Assembly (NCBI GenBank): GCA_000695325.1
Contig: AVPN01000799.1
Coordinates: forward strand, 1 to 27,140
Source of the DNA: Pleurobrachia bachei
Taxonomy: Eukaryota > Ctenophora > Tentaculata > Cydippida > Pleurobrachiidae
Direction: 5' to 3'
DNA: 27,140 nt
The notes under the pieces were generated by a model, which worked only from the letters and a program-made list of their open reading frames with translations, did not search any database and was not told the origin of the DNA. Positions 1 through 8,923 of the stretch are shown here, piece after piece. Each line of letters begins with the position of its first letter. Position 1 is the stretch's first letter. The translations under genes and the position numbers were made by a program.

Positions 1-864
1 ACAGTCATCTTGTCCATTGCATAACTGATGCTTATGAATGGTGCAATGCCTGTTCAATGTGGGACACTTTTTGTGCATATCATTATCACACAATATCGAA
101 TTCTCCCGACAGAGAATATAAATGGAAACTGTAGAGAGATATCCGCCGATAAGGCACGAACCGGCAATCTTAGCTGGATCCGAACAGTTTGTCTGGTCTA
201 AACCGTCATAACGATAAGAAACATCAGGCTCATGACGTGGTAAAGGAATGAAGCAACGTGATGCGTTGTGAAGCGGAAAATGAGGACAAGTGTTAGTTTT
301 TGTTTTCATCACTTGAAGTAAATCGTTGAAGGGAGAAAAGACATAATAAATATTATTATTATTTTCTTGTCGAGTAACAGCCCCATAATTATATCCATTG
401 CAAGACCTCTCATCGACACATTGCAACGAAGGGGCCGCTATGTTTCCCTCCAGTTCAACTTCATCACAAAAACCATTACAAAATCCACCTTCTTTGATCA
501 ATATCGTAAAAATATCGCCCTGAATGGTGGAGATGGTTTTCCTAACCCGACTATAATAGCTATGAGCTCCGGGACATGTTTGAGATGACGTGTGAAACCC
601 GTACAAGAATTTGTCATGATCGTAACACAACTTTCCACACACGGGGGACGTGTAACATCAACCGTAAACATTTTGTAGTACATGGTGGAAGAGTTGAGGC
701 ATTTCATGAGAATGCCATCCCACGGTGAAACTTCTTGGTCTTGGCATGACCTCACCAAAAACCCATTGTCGACTGCTATCGGACACCCACCAGGCACCAT
801 CGTTATCATCGGAAAGTCCTCTACTGACGACAACTACGTAACACACGAAAGCAAAAAGAATCAT
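1..864 (-). CDS. Partial secreted/receptor-like cysteine-rich gene with CCP-like segment and LDLa domain
   Basis: Read leftward on the minus strand, an ATG at 864-862 opens a hydrophobic start (MILFAFVCYVVVVS) that looks like a signal peptide. A cysteine-rich, CCP/sushi-like stretch follows at about 785-645 (CPIAVDNG ... TRPPC), then a frame open for 219 codons from 657 to the window edge. The last residues, HCTIHKHQLCNGQDDC, match the second half of an LDL-receptor class A repeat. The middle of the protein is rich in Cys and Asn (for example CVDERSCNGYNYG) and I do not recognise it. The signal peptide and the long distal frame share one phase, but the CCP-like part is in another. That implies one frame change near 810-830 and a compensating one near the G5 run at 643-647. 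These could be sequencing indels, or the signal peptide may belong to a different exon. The 3' part lies outside the window. Confidence 0.55.
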
Positions 865-1316
865 CTTATTTGAGCTACTACAAAAACATTATATTTTGTG
901 GTAGAACTAAAAACTGTCTGAGAAAGTGTCACATCGCAACACTGTCATGAGAGATTTGCCAAGATCACGCGAATTCAACACCTCAAATTGTAGTTCAGAG
1001 AGAGTTCTTTGTGCGATGAGGTGTTAGTACGACAGAGTGGAACAAAAGGTGAAGTTATGGAGAACACAAAAGTGCAGCTGAAGAATGTAGAAACATCTTT
1101 GCAGCTGTCTTATTTACCCGGGAAAATCACGTGGTACCCGCCTGTCTTGTTCAATCTCCCTACAAGATAGACAATTCTACGGTAGTGTAAGTCTAAAATC
1201 GTAGATTGCGAACGATAGTTTTCCGGAAACTAGAGCTCCCTTACCGGTCCAGGTTAGTGCTACATGTCAGGAAATCAATCTTTTATTGACTTTGGGCAAC
1301 GGCTTCTTAAAATATC

Positions 1317-1376
1317 TCCTTTCCTCTTTCTCCTTTTCTTTTTCTAATAGCTATAGAAAGAGAAAAAGAGAAAGGA
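1317..1376. repeat. Purine/pyrimidine inverted repeat
   Basis: An approximately 30-nt pyrimidine tract (C and T only, ending TTTCTTTTTCTA) is followed after about 7 nt by a purine tract (TAGAAAGAGAAAAAGAGAAA) that is its near-perfect reverse complement. It can fold as a long hairpin, and its strand asymmetry would also allow triplex (H-DNA) structure. It lies in the divergent promoter region. Confidence 0.7.
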
Positions 1377-1437
1377 ATTGCTGTTAGAAAAGGTTTGGTA
1401 CCAGGTACATGATAGACTGCAGTGATCCATGGAAGAA

Positions 1438-1487
1438 CTGTCAGGCCAATGCTCTGATCGCAGTTCTCGCGGCCAATGCTATGACAG
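1438..1487 (-). mobile_element. Short internally deleted copy of the CTGTCAG MITE family
   Basis: The reverse complement begins CTGTCATAGCATTGG and ends CAGAGCATTGGCCTGACAG. It matches the ends and the GCGAGAACTG core of the longer copy at 3322-3403, but lacks about 30 bp of the centre. Flanking octamers TGGAAGAA and TGGAAAAT agree at 6 of 8 positions, which fits a decayed target duplication. It is non-coding. Confidence 0.6.
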
Positions 1488-1746
1488 TGGAAAATCAGGG
1501 CTATTCAGTGAGGAGAGTCGTATGATTTCACTCATCGGTTTAGGGAAAGGCTGGGTCACCGCGTCATGTTCACATATTAATTTGTCATCTTTTGTAAACA
1601 GATTGCCCAATATAATATATTCAATAGTCATTGCGGTAAATCTCCGTCTCCATGAATCTCCAAATATACTCATTGTTTGGTCTAGATAGGGCGTCTCATA
1701 ATAAGCTCTTTGTTCTGACCACCCCCGCCCTGGATCCCCGTTGGGG

Positions 1747-1754
1747 TATAAAAG
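1747..1754 (+). promoter_or_regulatory. TATA box of gene A
   Basis: A TATAAAAG octamer in a GC-richer surround (GGGG just upstream, GAGCCGCC downstream) is the best core-promoter element in the window. It would place the transcription start at about 1775-1780 and give a 5' leader of about 230 nt before the ATG at 2009. Confidence 0.6.
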
Positions 1755-1859
1755 AGCCGCCAGATATATTCATTGATCATATTACAAGCCCTGTCGAATA
1801 TATTCAACTATGCATTTCTAAGATTAATTCAAGAATCTCTTTCTTACGCTTGCCGATTC

Positions 1860-1897
1860 TAACACCCAATTGCTACTACATAACACCCAATTGCTAC
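1860..1897 (+). repeat. Two 17-bp direct repeats in the presumed 5' leader
   Basis: TAACACCCAATTGCTAC occurs at 1860-1876 and again at 1881-1897, a perfect repeat with a 21-nt period, between the TATA box and the start codon of gene A. A weaker relative (GTAACACCCTTTCC) follows at about 1949-1962. It could be a transcript-leader protein site or simply a local duplication. Confidence 0.75.
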
Positions 1898-2008
1898 GAT
1901 ATACCCTTGCGGTAACAACTTTGTTAATACCTTTTCGACTCGTTATTGTAACACCCTTTCCACTTACCACTTGTAACCTAGCTTCCCTCTGCAGCAGTAG
2001 TGTTAACC

Positions 2009-5000
2009 ATGAGGGTGCTGATCTGTTTCGTGATATTCCTTGCCACCGTATCTGCACTACCGGGAACTGACGAGGAAATAAAGGCCATCTTCGACCGTAA
2101 GTATAGGATCATATACTACTTCACCAGCCTAGAATTATACTTTTCCACAGTCACGTGCCAAGTAGTAGCCCTTCAAACTTATATACCTTAGACAGGCATG
2201 AGAGATATGTGGGACAAGTAACAAACCAAATAACAAACCATAATATAACAAACCAAATAACAAACCAAATAACAAACCAAATAGCAAACCAACTCAATCT
2301 TTCCTGCAGAGATTGTCGCTGATGATGAGATGACGTTGAACCCCGGACAGTATGCTTTCCGGTTAAGAACATTTGTGAAGCACTTCCGAGATGCCGATGA
2401 AGACACGTAAGTGTGCAGAAACGCGTCCCTACAATCAATCTCTGTTGTTGGTGTCTTTGACAGGGAGGTAGCAATGGTACCAACCTCTGTTAGTCTTCTT
2501 GAATTCGTGGGACGTTGAAGTTCTTTCATAAAATCATGATACATACTACTTGCCTTACCCCATGGGATGTTTTTAGGCCTGTTACGTCAGATATGGCCTT
2601 TACTGTCCGGGAGAAGCTGAATCGTTTGGGAGGAATCAGGAGCGTCGAACCTGAAGATGAACAAAGCCTAGCACTCGCAAAAAGACAGGTACGATATAAC
2701 AGAGTAGAGATTGCAAAAAGATTGGTAGATTACAGAACTTGGAACCGCGAAGAGATTGCAAAGGTGTCGTTGAACAGCACATTATCACCCACTCGGTGCT
2801 CATAGATTGAACCACGAACCGAAACCGATATATTTTATATCCCTTTCAGATGACCGCTGTATCTCTACGATTGTCTCGGGTTCGTGCACCCCCAGCTTAC
2901 GATTCCCGGAGAAGCATTGGTCTGAACAAGGCTGTCAACCAACAAACCTGTGGAAACTGCTATATCCACACTTGTACGTTTCATAATCTCCTGCAGTCGA
3001 GTATTCTGAATATTATTCACCCGACATGAATAAAATTATATCTGGCCTTTATCTATTTATTCAGTAATATCAAGCTAATACCGCACTACAAATCCGTTAT
3101 TACAAATCCGATATTACTCGATTCCCTCAGTTCTCGCCGCTCTGGAGATTGCCTACAAAAAGGCTACTGGGAGGCTTATAAAGTTCTCCGAACAAGAGCT
3201 AACGGATTGTTTTTATAAAGGATGCAGTGGTGGGGACTTTAGATATGTAAGTCAACCAATCTAAGAACCTCTCGTGGAGGGGTCACCCGATTCTCTAATC
3301 TCTATGCTATGTACTCTGCCTCTGTCAGAGCATTGGCCTGACCCTATTCTCATTTCTTTCAAATAAGCGCGCGAGAACTGTGGTCAGAGCATTGGCCTGA
3401 CAGCTCTGCCTACTATTACCACTCCAAACAACTACTACATTAAACATTTGGCAGATAATTCTAAGTATATACTTCCCCCCCCCCCTCAGCTTACAAACCA
3501 CGTCGGGTTTCTGGATAAGCTGAGTCTGAGGAGTGACTATGGACCTTACAAGAGCACAAACCTCACCTGTCGTACCTCAACCACACCTGACGCTCTCACT
3601 GGTCTCAAGGTATACTTGTGTCTAGCTAGGCAAATGATAGGAGGCTCATTTTACTTACTTATTTTGAATCTTACTTAGGAGGTCTTGAAAACATTTACAC
3701 ATGCTGTTATAGTAGTCCCTATCTGCACATTCAAATAAACGTGAACTATGATCCAGCGATATAAACGTGACATTGCCTATAGGTACTCAGTGGTGTAAAG
3801 ATTTCAAATTCTGAAATTGAAAAGGCGGTGGTTGAATACGGATCTGTTATGACTTGTATGAAATGGGATAGCAAAGCAGGTACATAGCATAAGTGCATGC
3901 TCTGATTATACTGTCAGAGCATTGGTCTCGTACCCAATTCTCGCTTCTCTCAAATAAGCACGCAAGAACCATGCGGTCATTGGCCTGACAGCAGTTATAA
4001 TAGTAGTTCAGTCAATCAGCCAATCAATCACTTAGAATAGTTATGTATAATAAATCGAACCCCTAACAATAAGTACCCTTTAGGAGGAGGATGTTATTTC
4101 GGAAAATATAAGGGAGGCGTGTTCGCTGGAGAAGCTCTGGAGTTTGGTTCTAAAAACGGCTGCGACCATGCTGTTCTAATTGTTGGGTACGTATTGAAAC
4201 AGCTGAGCTACTATTGCGCTACTATTGCGCACTTTTTCAGGTATTCGCCCAGCTATTGGATTGTCAGGAACAGTCACGGAACTAAGTTCGGAGAGGACGG
4301 ATACTTTAAAATCAAGAAGGGAATCAACTCCTGCGGAATCGAGGATTACGTTGTGGTAATTCGAGATACACACTTTTAGCCGTTTAAACTATAGGTGGTT
4401 TTGATGCTCTTCATTACTATTCCATAGATGCAAGGCTGGATTTTAAAAATTAGTTGATAACCATGACGACCAACCCTCTCTCGCCAGGTCATTGATTCTG
4501 AGAGACGGGGAAGCAAAGATACTTTGGAAAACGGATGTCCCGCGGACAAACCTAAGTTTTGTGAAGATATCTATACTTGTGTACGGGAGGATGAAAATTG
4601 TGTCACACCTAGCAGCGAACGGGTTAGTACAACAGGAGCGTGTTAAAGTGGGACCCCGATTTACCGGGATGCTCGGATCCCAAACTGAACTCCTGCAGAA
4701 AATAATACCAGGTTTTCCCCTTCGAAAGTCTGGGCATGAAATGCGTGCTTTTTTGATAATCCTGTTATTGTAGGTGGCACTGCAACTAAGGAACTACGAA
4801 GAGCTATTCGAGGCTGATCTCGCAGAAATGAGACTGAGGAACAGGGTTCAACTTGCGAAACGATCATGTGCTGATACAATGTCTGGTGCTATTTGTGCAA
4901 AATACAAAGCCAGGGGACTGTGTAAGAGCTCAACTATTGCCAAGAGATGTCCGGCATCTTGCGACGCTTGTCCTGAAGAAGATGAGGTGGAAGAGGAAAA

Positions 5001-6663
5001 AACCGAGTGTGCTGATAGCATGTCGGGTTCTCTTTGTGCTAAATACAAAGCTAGAGGATTATGTGCTAGTTCGACTATTGCCAAGAGATGTCCAGTAACT
5101 TGTGACGCCTGTGCTGATGCAGAGGAAGAGGAGAAAGTTGTGTGTCAGGATCAAAAATCAAAGTAAGTTTAAAATGTTTCTGAAAATTTATTCTAGAGAG
5201 CCAAACTTAAACTCTCCCCACAGCTGTGACGCTTATGCAAAGAACTTGGGTTGCGAGAGGGTAAAAGAACTGTGCCCAGTGACATGTGACACGTGCGCAG
5301 ATGATGAAGAAGCATTGGAACCAAAGAGCAACGAAATAGAGGGACAGTGCTATCCACTCACAATTGAAAATGGTACAGTCAAACAGCTGCATTTATACCG
5401 GATATTTCACCAGATTTTTCTAAATCTAATCTTATGACTCCAAGACCTAATTTAGCCTTGTAACTCCTTACTTCCTCCCAAAAGGTAGTACAAGCAGCAG
5501 AATGCTGAATCCAGGCGACTCCCTGCGGTTCAGATGTGCCAGAGGCTACACTCCATCTGGCAGTGCATCCTGTCTTATCCAGAATGTTTTCACCAATGAA
5601 GCACACGATGCTAGACTAACACCTGAATGCATACAGGTAATTTAATTATTAATTAGTAACTAACAACAAAGTTTTTATGATTACAATCATCCTTTCATTC
5701 TAGTTTACTTCAGCACTACCCACAAACTGATTCTTAACTGTTATCCCCTGCAACCAGGTTGATACATCTAACACGTTCACGGGGACCGGGGAGGACTACG
5801 CTGGGACTACTAGCACCACTCTCACTGGGAAAACATGCATGAACTGGAACAAGGTGGTACTCGAGGGTGAGTGATCACACAGTAGTTTAGTACAGTGGTT
5901 GTACTAAATCACTACATCACGTATTCTCATTTATCTTGCTAATTGGGGATCACGTTTCCTAATGACCGCTCCTCTGCACAGGTCAGTTGTATGCTGAAAG
6001 TAGACCTGGAATATTCGCACTTGGCAACCATAACATGTGTAGGAACCCCGGTGGAAAGGAGGTAAGTACAGACTTTTAGATAGGAGAAATACTAATAGGA
6101 AGAATAGTTTGACATTCGGTCTGAATTTAAATACAAATGCCTAAGTGATCGAGGAGTGAGGGAGTAAGCACCTTGCTTAACCGGGAACGATATACTTCAT
6201 TAGTTTCAGTACCGTAATAGTTCTTCCTAAATAAAATATAATGAAATTCCTTCTTCAGGCGGTACCTTGGTGTTTTGCGGAGGGAGACAAGGCAGCAACC
6301 GTCAGTTTCTGTTTCCCCTATCCTGGGTGTGACGTGTGTACTGGCGCACCCGATAGGCTGAGGAGCTGCGACGCGTAAGTGATTTATTAATTACTAACCA
6401 GTTTAGTTTTGCAGCTCGAAACTGACACGATTCTGGGATTTTTCGGAAAGAGACCTTAGCTTTTGCACCACTGAACAGATACCGGAATAGTCTTTTGATA
6501 TTCTTCCCATTAAATTCAAGATCTTCAGCCAAACACTAGAATTAATCCTAACAATCCCTGCAGATCTCGGTGTCAATATAAGGACACATCAACTAGCAAG
6601 CAGTCAGAATACTTTTGGCAGAACTGTCATGCTACCTGCTGCGCCGCTGCTGGGTGCATCTAG
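2009..6663 (+). CDS. Gene A: secreted papain-family cysteine protease fused to ShKT, sushi and kringle domains
   Basis: A 17-exon model joins without a single frame conflict: 2009-2096, 2310-2406, 2577-2688, 2850-2973, 3131-3246, 3490-3609, 3783-3879, 4084-4186, 4241-4355, 4488-4622, 4774-5162, 5224-5372, 5485-5636, 5758-5866, 5982-6061, 6259-6374, 6564-6663. That is 2202 nt, 733 aa, ending in TAG. The start has a good context (ACC before ATG) and opens a signal peptide, MRVLICFVIFLATVSALP. Order of parts by residue: signal 1-18; propeptide about 19-105; C1A peptidase about 112-330; linker with a KR dibasic site; ShKT x3 about 400-523; sushi about 540-597; kringle about 597-692; ShKT-like C-terminus. 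The expected product is an extracellular or lysosome-routed proteinase carrying binding modules. A fusion of two neighbouring genes by mis-modelled splicing at 4355/4488 is the main alternative, because the peptidase could end by itself at 4377-4379. Confidence 0.85.
2219..2293 (+). repeat. Minisatellite in gene A intron 1
   Basis: About six units of a 12-mer, AACAAACCAAAT, with small variants (one interrupted by TAATAT, the last AGCAAACCAAC). It ends a few bases before the 3' splice site of intron 1 (2309) and may contribute to tract spacing. It is non-coding. Confidence 0.85.
2310..2849 (+). other. Propeptide exons of the gene A peptidase
   Basis: Exons 2310-2406 and 2577-2688 encode a charged, helix-prone stretch (YAFRLRTFVKHFRDADED ... 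MAFTVREKLNRLGG) between the signal peptide and the mature peptidase. Its position and its aromatic/basic spacing resemble the I29-type inhibitory propeptide of cathepsins. It is short, and the classical ERFNIN spacing is not clearly matched, so the assignment rests mainly on position. Confidence 0.5.
3322..3403 (+). mobile_element. 82-bp MITE-like element with perfect 8-bp target duplication
   Basis: The element starts CTGTCAGAGCATTGGCCTGA and ends GAGCATTGGCCTGACAG, so its ends are CTGTCAG inverted repeats. It is flanked on both sides by CTCTGCCT (3314-3321 and 3404-3411), an exact 8-bp target-site duplication. It lies in the gene A intron between the exons ending 3246 and starting 3490. It has no coding capacity. 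An 8-bp duplication is typical of hAT-like and P-like transposases, but the parent is not identifiable here. Confidence 0.8.
3475..3485 (+). repeat. C11 run forming a 3' splice-site tract
   Basis: Eleven consecutive C residues are followed by TCAG and the exon at 3490. The homopolymer serves as the polypyrimidine tract of this intron. Its length is prone to sequencing error and slippage, but no coding frame depends on it. Confidence 0.8.
3911..3991 (+). mobile_element. Second full-length copy of the CTGTCAG MITE family
   Basis: This 81-bp copy has the same CTGTCAGAGCATTGG start and TTGGCCTGACAG end as the copy at 3322-3403, and shares the core CAAATAAGCRCGCRAGAAC. It is diverged by scattered substitutions and a 5-nt gap near the right end. 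Flanks TGATTATA and CAGTTATA share only TTATA, consistent with an older insertion. It sits in the gene A intron between 3879 and 4084. Confidence 0.75.
4866..5296 (+). other. Three ShKT domains of gene A
   Basis: Three six-cysteine ShKT modules lie at about 4866-4971, 5008-5112 and 5143-5296; the third is split by the intron at 5163-5223. Each ends with the diagnostic C..SC/TCD.C pattern (CPASCDAC, CPVTCDAC, CPVTCDTC). The first two are almost the same sequence (CAKYKARGLC, STIAKRCP in both) and share one exon, so they are a recent tandem copy. Acidic linkers (PEEDEVEEEK, DAEEEEK, DDEEALEP) separate them. A dibasic AKR just before the first cysteine could be a processing site. ShKT is used as an extracellular module in many animal proteases, which is the reading preferred here. 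Confidence 0.85.
5348..5630 (+). other. Sushi/CCP domain of gene A
   Basis: Two exons encode a four-cysteine module (CYPLTIENG ... LNPGDSLRFRCARGYTPSG ... SCLIQ ... PEC). The NG after the first cysteine, the RFRCARGY segment and the spacing are typical of CCP/sushi folds, which bind protein ligands. The last cysteine may instead open the following kringle. Confidence 0.7.
5628..6353 (+). other. Kringle domain of gene A
   Basis: The domain is spread over exons 5758-5866, 5982-6061 and 6259-6374. Clear kringle signatures are EDYAGTTSTTLTGKTCMNW, then LGNHNMCRNPGG, then VPWCFAEG and FCFPYPGCD. These match the family order YxGT-SG-C-xW / GxxNxCRNP / PWC / C. Kringles are metazoan binding modules of blood, matrix and receptor proteins, rarely found with a papain-type peptidase. 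Confidence 0.85.
6361..6663 (+). other. C-terminal ShKT-like cysteine cluster of gene A
   Basis: After the kringle the protein reads SCDASRCQYKDTS ... FWQNCHATCCAAAGCI and stops at TAG 6661-6663. The C....C.........W.NC..TC..C pattern resembles a degenerate ShKT module. It has more cysteines in its tail than usual, so the assignment is tentative. Confidence 0.5.
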
Positions 6664-6782
6664 ATGAGAGTGCTAGCTGTGACGGAACAATATGATAGCA
6701 CCTGATAGCTGAGACGTAGTGAGGCATGGTTCCTTGTGAAGACTACTACAAACTGATATGGGTGTACTGATATATCGAAACA

Positions 6783-6816
6783 ATGGCAGTCACTCGACCT
6801 GACTGGCGACTGCCAT
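6783..6816 (+). other. Stem-loop in the gene A 3' UTR
   Basis: ATGGCAGTC (6783-6791) is exactly complementary to GACTGCCAT (6808-6816), giving a 9-bp stem with a 16-nt loop about 120 nt after the stop codon. A regulatory role is possible but not shown. Confidence 0.5.
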
Positions 6817-6989
6817 CAGATGGAAACGGACTGAAAAACTGAATAACATTATTTGCATGAAAATCTAAGAGCCGATGTTGAAGAGACGTTATACTTAATT
6901 ATATTTTTATTACATCGTTGCTGCATTAACAAAGTGTATAATATGTTTCCCAGGGATACAGGATACAGCATTTGACACATACATCTTTA

Positions 6990-7165
6990 AATTGTTCATA
7001 CTTTAACTTGGTGTCAGGCGACTCAAACACAGCTAGTAGCTACTGAAGCAAACCATGAGTTTAGTAGATATAGCTTGACACTGGGAAGTTAAATAGGACT
7101 GTGTACTAGCTCACCCTTCACGGTTCACCCTCATCCAAGTGTAATGCAAACACTGTTTACCTATT
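6990..7165 (+). repeat. Diverged interspersed repeat, copy 1
   Basis: Shares colinear words with 19954-20078: AATTGTTCAT, then GGTGTCAGGCGACT (14 of 14), then TCATCCAA, then TTTACCTATT. Spacing between the words differs between copies, so this is an old non-coding repeat or chance reinforced by one true match. Family unknown. Confidence 0.4.
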
Positions 7166-8923
7166 GTGCTCATGTTCATAATGCTGTTGTTTGTTGATGG
7201 TATTGTTTGTTTTTATCATCCGTCACAGCTGTTACATAATTAGCAGGCACATATTATCATCATGCGGCATTGGTGTACGTGCCGCCGCCACCTTAAATCG
7301 GTTGTAACGACCGCCCTACTATATACTGTTTGTATATTTGTTATGGTTAGATCACGCACAATAACAAATGGTGATGCGGAATTGGGACAGACCTGTGAAC
7401 TACATCATCATCATTACCAGTCTCACCACTTATAGTTTTAACTGTTTTCATATGATGCACGTACCAACTATGTTACACATGTGCACCTCTCTCGAGCCAA
7501 AAAAACTCATTGAGGGTGGGATCTGATAAATGTTAACAGTGCCCTGACATGTTTGCACTTTCATCAACTGCCACCCCTAATACACCACCACCACCAGAAC
7601 CCACAACAACTGCCCCGGTATCAGGGTTATATGACGCATTTACACCACACGCACACTTTCGTATATTGTACGTTAATTTGTCTGTGTTTGTCTGACTTGT
7701 GGCCATGGCAACGACGACCGGCTCTATCTGGTATAGAGTGCGGTTCCGCTTATATGATCTTTGCTCTCTTTTTGTTTCTCTCTGTATTGAGAAAAGTAAT
7801 ATACACGTACTAGATAGTGGAAGCTTATTATTCGAACTTGACCTAAACAATTTGTTTCTTATTGTAATTAGTTAGTTCACTGTATCCAGTTCTCTTCCCA
7901 GATTGCTATTTCCCACCTCACACACGGAAGTTACATAGTGTTTTACAAAGGGGGGCAATTGTGTCTACATGCATGGTGTCTACGTAGTTTTACTAGTCTA
8001 CACAATTAAATAACGTAATGGACCGGAAATGGTCCATCCCTCTGTTGTTCCGTTAATGGTACTTGTACAGTGTACTTGTTGTAGTCGACTGTCGAATGTC
8101 GATCAGCTGTCTAGTGTCCATAGGTTTTGATGTTTTTGGATCCCATATTTTCCAAAGAACATGCTTTAGGGACCTGCTTACTTTTTGTAAGTTGCTCTGT
8201 TTATAGTCTGTCTTCAATTGAAAATCTGAGATTCGTCGACCGAAGACCATGTACGTGTGCTGTACATGTGTACATACGTCATACACCACAACAACAATAT
8301 GCCCTTGTCCCTGGCCTAGTAGTAGGCTAGTAGTAGCAGTGAGACAAATTAGTATTTACTTAGTGTTGCATTTGTTTACGATTGCTACCTAAGCTACCAC
8401 CTATTTGCAGTAGGTAACAGTATCATACACTTGTTCAAGGTTCTCGAACCTATGTGACAGTAACGTCGTAATTGTCTTATCTGAGCGCTACTATCATAGT
8501 GTGGCCGTAGACAAAAACTGCCTCTCTATTTTAAACCGATATTGTACACCGATTAAGTGTTTTTCAACTTTGCGCTCAGTAGTATCAGATCTAGTTTTTC
8601 TGCACTTCTGCAGTTATTAGTGGCTAGGCCACAGAAATTGGTGAAGGAAATCTTTGAATCTGAGTTTTGCATTGTCAACTTTTTCAGCTTGAATTGCTTT
8701 ATTATTTGATACCTCAGTACCATCTTTATTGCCAAATAGTAGGAGCCACTTGCTTTGTTCGACCCTCTCTTAGACATAATTACAAGGGGACATTCTCACT
8801 TAAGTAACCAATATACCTCTGATAACTTTATAACAGTTTGCAGCAATAAAAGGCAAACTACGAAAAGATCCAAGTAATATTTTTACTACGTACGACAAGC
8901 GTACTTGACGCTTCTATAACTTA

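Larger units (their letters stand above)
865..2008. other. Divergent intergenic region between the minus-strand gene and gene A
   Basis: No convincing coding sequence is seen here. The region separates two genes transcribed away from each other, so it should hold both promoters. Recognisable contents, listed separately, are a purine/pyrimidine inverted repeat, a 50-bp MITE-like copy, a TATA box and a duplicated 17-mer in the presumed 5' leader of gene A. A TATA-like AAATATAATG on the minus strand (about 887-896) lies just upstream of the minus-strand ATG, but it is too close to be persuasive. Confidence 0.6.
2850..4355 (+). other. Peptidase C1A (papain/cathepsin) domain of gene A
   Basis: Six exons (2850-2973, 3131-3246, 3490-3609, 3783-3879, 4084-4186, 4241-4355) encode the domain. 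Diagnostic pieces are PPAYDSR at the mature N-terminus, NQQTCGNCY with the catalytic Cys136, FSEQELTDC and GCSGGDF, CDHAVLIVGY with His280, and YWIVRNSHG with Asn296. The His-Asn spacing of 16 residues equals that of papain. The oxyanion-hole Gln (NQQTC) is present. Two usually conserved tryptophans are replaced: the residue after the nucleophile is Tyr137, and NSWG is NSHG (His298). The enzyme is therefore probably active but with an altered active-site wall. Confidence 0.9.
6664..8923. other. Non-coding region between gene A and gene B
   Basis: It holds the 3' UTR of gene A and the promoter of gene B. Short open frames here have no domain or composition signal and are rejected as genes. There is no AATAAA close to the gene A stop; the only clear one is at about 8845-8850, immediately upstream of gene B. 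Items listed separately are a 9-bp stem-loop in the presumed 3' UTR, an interspersed repeat at 6990-7165 and a CCATGG palindrome near 7700. A smaller hairpin (ATGGACC/GGTCCAT, about 8018-8038) is also present. Confidence 0.6.

Noticed and set aside
4492-4773. 93-codon frame across the linker exon and the intron at 4623-4773
   Set aside because: It is out of frame with the supported exon 4488-4622, which joins its neighbours perfectly and encodes a Cys-rich linker.
4866-5296. Venom-type potassium-channel peptide gene
   Set aside because: The ShKT modules are embedded in a large mosaic protease, lack the Lys-Tyr pair at the usual position and have acidic linkers; a structural module is the simpler reading.
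7533-7850. Open frames on both strands in the gene A-gene B gap (7533-7850 minus, 7553-7813 plus)
   Set aside because: Composition comes from CAC/GTG-rich low-complexity sequence; no signal peptide, domain or splice context was seen.
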